This document shows, piece after piece, positions 9,701-21,700 of a stretch of DNA of 64,000 bases. Position 1 is the stretch's first letter, and each line of letters opens with the position of its first letter. The notes under the pieces were generated by a model. That model did not search any database. It worked only from the letters and a program-made list of their open reading frames with translations, and was not told the origin of the DNA. Origin of the DNA: Macquaria australasica (Eukaryota > Chordata > Actinopteri > Centrarchiformes > Percichthyidae); NCBI GenBank assembly GCA_005408345.1, contig SEMN01001008.1, positions 62,001 to 126,000 on the forward strand, in the 5' to 3' direction. Both the position numbers and the translations under genes were made by a program.

Positions 9701-12700
9701 GTCCCTCTCTTTCTTCTCCCTCTCCAGTTTCTCCTTCTCTTTTTGCTCTCTCTCCTCTTTCTCTCTCCTCTCTCTCTCCTTATGCTCTTTCTCTACTTTC
9801 TCCCTGTGCTCCCTCTCTCTTTCTCTCTGCTCCTTCAGCTCTCTCTCTTTCTGTCGCTCCTTGTCTCTGTCATCTCTCTCCACTCGAGGTGGGGTTTGAT
9901 TGTGAATGGTGAGCAGCTGTTTAGGTAGTGACTGGCGCCTGTCAATCAAAAAAGAATGATAATCAGATCTTCAATCAGATGAATCAATCAGATCGTCTTT
10001 ATGCCCCTACCTCTGAGTGACAATCAGAAACACAGCCTTACCTCAGAGTCAGACCAGCTCTATGCCACGGCTTTCGAGAACACACTCTGACATAATCTTT
10101 TTTGTTGACGTTCTCCAAGAACTTCACATACAAACGCTGGTAGCGCATTTTGGCATCGCCAAAGTAACCCAGATACTGAGAGAAGAGACATTAAGAATAA
10201 GAATGACACTTTAGTAAGCAGAATTACGTTACACAGCATAAAAGTGAGGACCAATCAAACTGGATACTCTTAAATGTCCCAAATTGCAGTGAGCGTGAAT
10301 TGTCTGATTTCTAAATGCTATACTGTGACATGTTAAATGGCCTATAGAGGGGAAACATCAAAGGTCAGTGTGTACAACTTACTGTAGACAGAGCACTCAC
10401 TGCTATTAAAGAAACACTTTTAGATTTCACTCTTGAAAAAGTGCTTAGTCATTTTCCCATAAAGGTGTTTCCTCTTTACTAAAATAGCTGTTCTCAGACT
10501 GCACTAAAACCAATCAGATTAAATACATTAATTGGTTAAAGCTGGGGTAGGCAGAATCTGTGCAACCTAGGCAAAACCTTCCGCCTCTCTCTCTGCTGCC
10601 TCGTATCACTCCGCTAAGCCCCTCCCACCAAACCCACAACTTCGACTGGCAGCAGAAGGAGTCGGTTCCCCAGTGAAACTGTATCCCTCGTAGGGCTCGC
10701 TCTCCACGCCGTGAGCCTCACCGAGACCGGCTTCAGAGGCAGCTGCAACGCCGTCCAGCAGCGGGAAGAGAGGCTAGTACACCGCGCACACACACACCAC
10801 TGTCCCCCGTCAAATGTTATTCCCCACTGTTTGTCACCATGCCTCTTTGCCACTCGTCGTTATGAGCGCCATGGCATTGAACATAATGAGCCTGAAGCTC
10901 CGTGTGGAGCCGGGACGTGTCGTTTTGTACTATACACGACTGTAGGCAAAGGAGGTGTTGGAAATTTATCACAAATTTCAGGATTTTCCTCCACTGAATC
11001 AGGTTTTCACTGTCTCAAGGGACGTGTACACACATCTGCTCTTGTAGCTTAGCCAATACGAACATACCGTCTCTCTGAAATAACCTGAGATAGGCTAAAG
11101 TCTACCATCACGGGATAGATTTCCTGAAGCCTGAAAACAGAGGCAAGAGGGGGGTCTGAAATGGAGGTCTGCTCTCATCCATCCATTTTCTATACCGCTT
11201 ATCCTCTCAGAGGGTCGCGGGGGGCTGGAGCCAATCCCAGCTGACATTGGGCGAGAGGCGGGGTACACCCAGGACTGGTCGCCAGTCAATCACAGGGCTG
11301 ACACATAGAGACAGACAAACATTCACACTCACAGTCACACCTACGGACAATTTAGAATCACCAATTAACCTAACTTGCATGTCTTCGGATGGTGGGAGGA
11401 AGCCGGAGTGCCCGGAGAGAACCCACACGGACACAGGGAGAACATGCAAACTCCACACAGAAGGGCCCCAGCCGGCCGGCGGGTGCGAACCCAGAACCCT
11501 CTTGCTGTGAGGTGACAGTGCTAACCACTGCACCACCGTGCCGCCCGGTCTGCTCTCAGACCACTTGAATTACAATATGCTGCACGGTTAATATGGCATT
11601 TTTGCCCAGTGACGCCAAAAGAAAACTGCCTACCCCAGCTTTAACAAGACTAGGTGGAAACCTAGTATATGGCTGGACCGTGTATGGTCAATGTGCATTG
11701 TTACCCTGAAAGTCATAACTTCCTGAATATTAAATGTTAATCTGCAATTTTCTGTAGTGGTACCAGTAATATTTGTTCTTAAAGTGTACTGAAGTAGAAT
11801 ATCATGACATGGTGAGTCAAAATTGTTAGAAATGCAGTTGCAAACAATACTTTCCACTCATATCTTAAGATGTTTGATTTCAAAGAGGACTAATTCTAAT
11901 TCTAACTATTTTAATTATCTATTAGCTCCCCCTGTTCTTTCATTCATTTCTATCTGCGGGATGTCTCTTGTTTTTCTATGACTCACTCTGTACTGAGTGT
12001 TTTGTCAGAGTGATTGTTATTTGGGGTGCTTTAACTGTGTCCTCTCCCTCATGCCTCTCAGCAGATGGAGAGCTGTTTTCTCTCCTACACTGCTCTCTGC
12101 TGGACTGTTACAGTGCGTAACCATCGTCTCTACTTCTCTAAGCAGTAGGTTTTTTGTTATTTTTCACATTCATTCCCTAATGGTGGATATCAGGTCTTGT
12201 ATGGTCTCTGTGCGCATATTATGAACTGTGATGTGCCATTGCACTGTGAGGCATTGGCGAGGTATGGACTGGTTACTGATTTCCTGTGAAGTCAGTGTGT
12301 TTGTGGGTTTGTGCTTGTGGGTACTAGAAGGACCCGGTGGGGCATGGACTACAGAGGACTTCGCTCTTAACCCACTAGCGATAGCCTTAGAGGGCGAAGC
12401 CTATACGAAATAGAACATTAGTTACGTACTGTAACTCCAGATTCTATGAGTATAGGTGCAGAAATGAAGTCCAACAACAAGCAACTGTGTTGTCAGTCAG
12501 TCCTACAACAAATGGTCAGTTTGACAGCATTCAATAATTGTTCAATTAATAACATTTTTGTTGTTAGTTTAGGCCTGTTTAGGTTTTACATCAAACATCA
12601 GCATTGATAAAAGATATAGACTTAAAGATGCAATTCAATTAAAAAAAACAATAAAAACTAACATCAAGTTTGGGTTTTCTCAAGATGTGCAGGTTCCAGA

Positions 12701-15700
12701 GCTTCTTAAGTCATAACCGTCTAAGCAGGTGGGGGCATCTACAATCATTTCTCTTTTTGCCATTTTGTGTCTGTATTGGACAGTGAAGGTATAGGCAGGA
12801 AACGTTTCGAGAAAGAGAGGGGGGAATGATGGGAATCGAAACCAGCGACATTGTGGTTGTATGTATGTGCCTCAACCATTAGGCCATCAGACACACCTCT
12901 AATCTACATCTTCATTAAGAGGGACACACCTCTCATTTTGAACCCATAGAGAGCTGTACACCAGCAGTTTTCTGCCATATGTAATTTACTATTGGTTAAA
13001 CCTGTGGGAGTCCTGTGGGAGTTAAACGTATGTCTGCTGGAAAACTCACATTACTGGTTGCACAGAACTGCCTTTGACCATCTTTGATCTCTGGGCTGAA
13101 TTTCTGGAGCAAGGCTTTCTGCACCCTCCAGATGGGTGGGGGCTCCCGGCCTGTCTGCAAGGCCATCTGGTGACACAGACAAGAGTACAGCATTAATGGT
13201 AAGTTATTTATTCACCATACATACTTCCTGGGAGCTGTGGAGGAACTCACTTTAAGAGTCCCAATGTCTTCAGTTCGAACCACAAACTCGTCCCGTTCAC
13301 GGAAGATTCCCTCGCCTCCACTCTCACTGTCCTCCTCTTCACTCTCCCCAGCTATGGCGGCGCCAGCCTGCTTCTTTGCCAGGTGGAGGGAGGTAAGACG
13401 CTGGGATGCTGAGGCCTCTTCCGGGGTTGGAGGTGATGGTGGCGGAGAGGATGATGAAGAGGGTGAAGAAGAGGAGGGTGAGGAGGGGGAAGGCTGGCCA
13501 GCTTCAGGTTCCTGGTCCTGATCAGAGGATGATGGGGGTGGTGTGGTGGACGGAGGGGGGATGGATTGGCCAAGGGGAAGGTTGGAGAGGGGTGAAGACG
13601 GGATGGCCGGGGGGGAGGTGGAGGGGGGTGGGGAGGTGCCAGCAGTTGGAGCCAGTTGGTAGGAGGGCTGCTGCTGCTGCTGCTGCTGCTCCGAAGGAGG
13701 ATAAGTTGGATTTATCTCTTCCTCGTTCTGCTGGATCGGCAGTGGGGAGGGCACGGAGAGACACAGGGGTGGGATTGGTGAGGGTGAAGAGTAGGTGGGC
13801 GGTGAGGGGGAAATGGACGATGATGGGGATGGAGGTGCAGGAGCAAGCACAGGTCCTGATGGAGAATCTGAGAAAAAGGGTGGGGAGAGGAAAGGAAAAG
13901 GTAACCTTCTAACTGCTGCAAGTTTTTTTAAGATCACATGAAATAACTTTGAGATTGCAGTTTCATTCCCTGGTTTCCCTGGTTCAAAAGGACAGGCTGA
14001 TATTTGGGAAACATTAATTTTTTAACCCTTTTCTCCTGAAGTTGCAATTCCAATTGCCCTGCGCTGCAGTTGTTGGGGGTGTGGTGTGGTGGGGTAGCTA
14101 CATCTCTCTTCTGCAAAACAAATGGAGTCACCAGCTGCTTCCTTTCACCTGCTGGCCAGGAGCTTCACCAGCAAGGAGTAACAAGCCCATGATATCACAT
14201 CCATCACTGCTTTGTGCCCCACACCCACCCCCATGCAGCAACAACAACACAATCCTTTACCTGTCTGCCACCCATGAACACTACCAATTAATTAATTAAT
14301 TTCATTTAAATAATATTAAATCAAGGTCCACTCAGCTTTCGTGTGGTCCTCATCAGTGAATGGGGTTGTTGGCTCAGTTGTCATGAAGTTGCTTCAGATG
14401 TCATGACATGACCCAAGAGTGAAACTCAAAGTTTAAAAAGGAGCTTTCAACTCCTTGAATTTTGCGCCATCTGCTAATCCACAACGCCTAGAGAAGAGAT
14501 CCACTCGTGTTCAGCTGGTCTTCTAAGTGTGAGTAAGAAGTGTATGGATGAGTGAGAAATATGCTGGACGTAAAGCATCACAGCAGTAATGAGGAAGGGG
14601 TCAAACGTTACTGTCCAGGACTCAGTGGGTGTCCAGAGAAAAATCAAGGAGGACATTAACACCTGACACTAGAGAACATCTTTAAACAGAGACAGGATAC
14701 CATCTCCCCCACATACAACCACGTTATTACATGACTGAAGTTCCAGAGTTATTTATGGTTATATATTAGTTCACGTTATTACAGGTAAACCAACTCCATG
14801 ACAACTGAGTTACTGCTTTTGCTGATAAAGGACACTAGATGCAGTTGAAAGCTCTGAAAAAAGCTAGTGAATGGACCTTGAGTTAAGATTATTTTATCAC
14901 TACTATTCCCAAGGTCAAGGACTTTCAAGACATGGTATCAATGTTTTGAGTAGGAGAGAAGACTTTCAGTTAACATTCCTCATTAAAGACAGTTTTAAAG
15001 AAACTGTTTTCTACTGTCTGTGGCAGACAGACAGTAAAAATCAGACAGATGAACAAACACATACAATACCTTCAACCTTAGGAACCTCCAAAATCTGCAT
15101 TTCAGACATCCTTTCCTCTTCCTCCTCCTCCTGCTCTTCCAAGGTTCGCTGCTGCAGATTCTGAGCTTCTCTCATTATTTCTTCATTTTCTGCAGTCTCC
15201 CCTCCTCCCTCCTTGTCCTCCTCTTCTCCTCCTTGCTCAACCTTCCTCACCTCTGCTTTTTCTCTATTTGACTGTGGGGGGACCAACTTTTGTTCTTCCT
15301 TGTCCTGTGTGTGATGCTGAGTGTACGTGAGCGCCTCTTTTCCGTTTTCCATACTGTGGATGAGGGGAGGCATTGCAGGGAGCGGGGGGCTGAGTGGTGG
15401 CTCCTGTGGGGTAGACGGGGACAGAGTGGGTGAGGCCTTGACCATGGCAGAAGCCATTGCAGCAGCCAATGAGTGTGGGGTGTCATAAAGGGCAGAGATG
15501 GCAGATGAGATGCTCTTCTGCAGGTCCTGGTTCTTACTGACCGAGTCCTCCTCATCAGAGGAGAAGGAGGGCAGCGTCTCCAGGTTCCTTTTTAGCTCCT
15601 CATCCAGAGGCTTGCAGGGACTCGGGCAGCTGCTGAGAGCCAGGTCCGCTCCCTCGCCCTGCTGTTCCTCGCTGAACGTTCCTGGAGGCTGCTGTGGAGG

Positions 15701-18700
15701 AGTTGGTGGTAGGGGAGGAGGAGGCGGGGATAAGGGCCTAATCCCTCCCTTCAGAGAGGAACATGGATTTAGGGCTTCCTGCTCGCCTCCATCATGTCCC
15801 AGTTCAATGCCTGACTGTTTTTTGCCTGTCTTCAAGAAGTCCAAAAAAGAGGCCATGAAGCCAGGTTTGAAGTCGAAAGCCTTCTCATCAGCCTGGAAAA
15901 GAGCAGAATCTCATCACTGATGAGTGCTTTATGATGTTGTCACTCCTTGTCCACTGTCACTTAGCTGTATTTCTCTGTACACTGCAAAAAACAGTTTTCA
16001 CTAGTAATTTGGTCTCATGTTCACTCGACAGGACTTATCTGTCTTTAAAGCAGCATTCATTTATTTATTTTTACCACTAGGTGACAGTGGAGCAAGCTGT
16101 TACCATAACTTTATCACCTTATAAAGTTATGGTTATGGTGAACATGTTAGCAAACCATTGCCAGTTCAGACATCCAGCAGACACAAAACATGAATGAATG
16201 AATGAATGAATGAATGAATGATGAAAAAGTCCAATATTCTCTCTTCTTTTTAGCTCTGGATTGGTGTCCACCAACTCCTGAGACATATCCGGCTCTTTAG
16301 CTAGTCTCTAACTGTGTCTGTCTGCTGTTTGCTGCTGGGTAAGTAGAGTTCTATTGCTGAAAACATCAGCCTGCTGCTGCAGGAAACAAGGCTGATGAGA
16401 GTGGTGAGACTGAACCAAAAGTGTAAACTTGCAGACGATAAAACCAAAGCAATGAGCTGAAAGACTCGGACACGTTCCATAGAGCTGAGGGGAAATGAAG
16501 AGTGGTTGATAATTCTCTGTCACTTCAGCACAATGAGAGATCCCTTTCATAATTTTATTATACACATAATCATTTGACCCATTGTTCATATAAAAATTGA
16601 TTAGTGCAAAAACCTACAAACAATTCTACCAGTGCTGTGATGTAGTTCTAGGTGTTCCCTCTGTAGTTTCCCTTGTTTCTGAATCTTCTAGACATTATAT
16701 AACATTAAAAAAAGGTTCTGACAAGGGCTGCAACTATTTTTATCATCAAATAATGTGATTAAACTCAATTAATTGACTAATCATTTGGTCTATAAATAGT
16801 GAAAAAGTACAACATGATGTAATCAAACATCTTGTTATGTCCAACCAACAGTCCAAACCCTAAAGATATTCAGTTTACTGTCACATAAGAAAAGAAAAGC
16901 TGGGTCTATGTTGTTAGGCATTTTTGCTTGAAAAATGAATTTATGATTAATTGATGAATAATCAATTATCAAAATCTGCTGACTAATTGATTAACTAATT
17001 AATAGTATCAGCTGTTGTGAAATACTCTCACTCAAATGGCAGCTTCCTGTTTATAATTGTAAGATTTTGGATATATGCACATAACTAATCTGATTATTAT
17101 TGGCTGATTTTGTGTTGTTTCCAAAAATTGAAACTCATTTCCAGCAAATCCCTGAAGCCCCTCAAGCAAACATGAAGAATTATTTCACCACACATTTCTG
17201 TTATACCTCAAATGATCACACGATTAATCCCATGTACGCTCAGAGCAGGAATAGTAAATCAGAGACTAGAATTCACCCTACATCTGCTACACTGTTCATC
17301 CTTTAAAAAAATCCTTACATTTTACTCAGTGATATGTTATTCTGCAAAAACATTTGTAATTACATTATGTATGTGAAATCTTTTATATATCCAGTGGCAA
17401 TTAACATGTGGAATGAACAAAAATCGAATATATTTATGATATGAAAATATATAAATAGGGGTGAAATAATCGGAAATTGTCTGAAATGGAAACAACATAA
17501 ATGGAAACAAAAAGATGAACACAACAAAGAAAAAGAAAAAATTAGTACCACACTGATGAGTGCAGACAGTGAAGATGCATGAAAAGTGACTGAAAACAAA
17601 ATCAGTGACAGCTTTATTGTTGTTGTCTGCACCACTGCGGAATGCATATTGAGTCAGCTAACGTATTATTCATCATGACCAGTGCTATATTGTACAATCA
17701 TTCCAAAACATGGTGTGCTCACCTCTGGAATTTAAATTTAAGAGCATCTTTAATCTGAAATTTGTAAGTAGGAAAACAAGTGAAGGATTTTTACTTTTAG
17801 TCAACTCTAAAATTTCACTTTCAGCAGTTCAATAAATACAGGCCCTGGACACTAGGCTATAGGTAATAAAGCTTAACAGACAGCAGGTGGCGGCAAGGGT
17901 CCTGCACTGAAAAATGTAGTAACCGTGGCAACAGCTGCCCTGGTAACAGCCATCTCTCTTCTCTCTCTTTTGTCAGTCAGAAAGAGCTGGCTGTCAGTCA
18001 ACTATAACCTCCTTCTCTCCAAACCTCAAATCACAAAAACATGACTGAAAATTAAAATATTGTGTTTTATTCCACTGTAGACCACACCACCAAATAATTT
18101 CTTACACTGAATTTCAACAAATACGGGGCAAAATGCTACCTTTTTTCACAGGTACTGGCACAAGTGCCTATAGGCACCTGAGGTGTGAAGAAGGTAGAGA
18201 ATATGTTGCTCTTTCTACCAGAGGCTTGAGTTTGAATGGATGAGGTATGAATTATATATGAAGCTCCTGGCTTTGCTCATTTTTGTAGAGGGTGTGAAGC
18301 AACTTACAGAACTGGAGAGTTTCTGCATAGCAGCCCAGGCTTCAGGATTCAGTGGATCGTCAATTTCTTTCTTCCACGTCATCTGTGTTAAGATCAGAGA
18401 AACCTGCTTTCCAAAATCTATTTAACAAAGGTTAAGTCAAACTCTTTAGAAAATTGTTATGTATAAAGTTTGCCTTTTCTTTACATGAACGACAACATTA
18501 TGTGATCCCTTCAAGTTATCTTGAAGATTTCACGTTGGGGGTTGCATAAAATCAGGAACATATTTATCTGTATATAATACATTATATTTAAGAGGAAGAA
18601 TGTACATATAATGTCATCTATAGGGGGAACAGAAAATATTAATTCTGTCTCTATATTATTGCCATTGTTAATGTCTATGTTGTTGCCATCATCATTTTTA

Positions 18701-21700
18701 TTGCCCTGTTTTATATTGTACTCTAAAAGAAGGAGTTTGAGCCTGATACTTATAATGTGTGTACCTAGATTTAGCAGTAAGAACAGTGTACAAACTGTAG
18801 CTCTTTTTGTACATTATCTCCCAAATTTTAAGGACCAAAGAATAATGACAAGTTAACATAAACTTAAACAAAATCATTCTATTTAATATTTAGTTGCAAA
18901 TCCTTTGCAGTTAGTGATTGGCTTAAGTTCACAGCCCACAGACATCAGCAGACACTTGGTGAGACCCTGGTGATGCTCTGCCATGTCTGTACTGCATTTT
19001 GCCTTCAGTCTGATTCTAAACACATGCTCAGTTGAAATGAGGTCTTGTGACTGGTCAGTCAAAAACAATTTAGCCCTTAAAAGCTCCTTGGTTGCTTTGG
19101 CTGCACCATATTAAGGGTGATTGCCCTGCTGCATTGTTCTAAAATTGCGGGACCAGGATTTCTAAAGGGCTGAGTCTTACAAATGTGAACGCAATCCAAC
19201 ATCCTAAAAGCTGAGGCAGCACTTCAACCTCAGTTCCTGGTTAATGTAAAGCCCAATGTGCCTGAATACAGAGCTGGCACATTACAGGATACCTGTTGAA
19301 ATACTTACTGACTGAACTGTATATCAGTTTGACTTGATTTGGAAACGTAAGGCATCCCTTAAATATTGACTGCAGATACAGTTTGCCTCACTGTTGCTGA
19401 GGCAACTAGCTTTCATTTCACTCTTAACATGAAATACAAAGTTGAAGCTGTCATGCACAGGTCCTCTGCAGCCCTTCTTCATATCTACAGCTCCTCTTCC
19501 CACACATGCTGACATCAAGAAGTAAGTGACAGACCTCAACAAGAGACGTAAGATGTGAGCAGCCTGCATGATGCTATATGATTCAAAGGACAGAATAATA
19601 AAAGATTTCTGATTAACATGGGTATCGATAATTCTGAATAGACATCTTCATTAAATAATTTCTATCTGCCTATATCTATCTTTTTATTTGCATTCTTTGT
19701 CATTTTAAGAATTTTCATGAAGAGAGAAAAAACATCACAGACAACAGAATAACAATTTTGGCAGACAAACTGTGAAAGAAAAGCAATTCATGCATATTGT
19801 TAAAAAAACGGTAAAATACAGAAACAAAATTATACACATATGGTCTGGGGGACATAAATCTAAACAAATGAAAAGAGGGAAGCTGAATCTCGGCTGTTAA
19901 ATATTGGTAAAGCAATAATTGGCCTATTGCTTAAACAAAAGGATATATGCTTCTTTTAGGTTAATATGGTGGCAACCTCTGCTCTCCCAAAAAAATCTTG
20001 GCTCCAAGTCCCCTTTTTGAATGAATAAATCTAATGTTCACTAGCCTCCGATCCCTGCTCAAACAATACTTTTTCTTTGCAAGATATTTGTCATTTTGCC
20101 GTTCCCCCATGAAACCCCCCCCCCCTCAAGCTGTTGGGTATAATTTGACAGGGGAGATGAGAAAACTCTCAGCTTTGGTCACACATTGCACATTAACAGT
20201 CCATTCAAATTAACATGGTAAAATCTGTATCAAATTCATATAAGGTACTCACCATCCTTTCAAACCTTTGAAAATTGTAATAATTGGCATTGAAATGTTT
20301 CCAAATAAATTTACATTTCAAATAGTTTTTTTCACAACAAAGACAAGTTCAGCATTGTCTGAAAGAAACTAATAAAGGATTTTTGCCAGTGCAACAGTCA
20401 CTAGCCCATGCATAGAATTATCTAGGATAAAATACAGAGATTTGATTAATTCTGCCAGGTGTTCCTATTTCTATTTTTTGGGAATGTGTGCTCTTTACCT
20501 CTCCAGCTTTCTGCTGATGCTTCATCATCTTGTCTTGAGTCTGGTTCAGCTCATTTCTGCTGATGTCCATGGCGGTGCTAGGTCCAGGACTCAGGCCCAG
20601 AGATGGTGCTGACCCCACTGATCCATCAGACAGAACTGGCTCAGTGCTGGACAGTGAATCTGTCCTCAACAAGGATTCTGATGGAAGCATGGTCAGAACA
20701 GGCAGTTTGATCTGAGAGAGAGACAGGCTGGATTAAGACATTCAGCAGGACTTTCAACATAAAGTATGCAACATTTGCTCAGTTGGAATTACTGTAGCTT
20801 GACTACCTTGGATATCTAGAACATAAGCCACTGATATTGGTTGTGTTAAAACTGAATCAGTTTCACTCTTAGACGAATCTAATTTTTGGTCAGGCCAGAA
20901 CTGGCAAAAGGAATATATAAATACAGTACAGTAAATACTGAAACATTTTTTGGTTCTACCTTAATGCACGCAACATTTAATCAACACTCTGAAGCTAAGC
21001 CAGACAACACAGCAGCAGTACCACTTCAATACCTAAATTGTTATTGTAGATCGCATTTCAACTGCAGTATACATATGATGTCAGCATGTAAGGCCATTCA
21101 GAATAAGATGAACTGTAATTTGGGCATAGGTCTTTTAAATACTGATATCAGTATTGGCACAGTTACTTGTCATATACCCACAAGTGATCATTTTTTATGC
21201 AGGGGATGGGGTATCAAAACTATTTAGGTCTAGCTTTCAGCTTTTATTACAGTTTAAGTAATATAATGTCATATTTAAAAACTAAAATGTAATTGTGTCA
21301 TTTCTTCTACATTTCGAAGTGTCATAAGCTGTGAGTTAATTCATCATCAGAGGGAAGTTCTCCTTGCAGACAGTGCAGGCAGGAAGTTTATTAATGTCCT
21401 ACTCCAAGCTTAGACCAATTTTACCCCCATCAAACTTTAGTACAGGCCCAGATTATCTCTTCTTTTGTACACTATTACCTTGATAGGTCTGATTGGATCA
21501 TGCTGCGGCTGCTGGGATGGTTTCTGTTGTTGTTGATGATGATGATGTTGATGTTGCTGCTGTTGATGATGCGGTTGGTGGTGAGGACAGGAAACATGCT
21601 GCTGCTGATGATGTAGGTGATGCTGTTGTTGTTGTGCTGCTTGGTGGTGGTCTGCCTGCTGCCTGTGATGTTGGTGTGGATGCTGTTGGAGGTGCTGCTG

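Noticed and set aside
8923..9912. Long plus-strand reading frames (329 and 244 codons) rich in Ser, Leu and Pro
   Set aside because: They are antisense shadows of the purine-rich PRR12 helix exon and have no independent splice or family support.
12760..12900. Possible functional tRNA gene
   Set aside because: Only A- and B-box-like strings are present; acceptor and anticodon arms do not fold, so a SINE head is the better reading.
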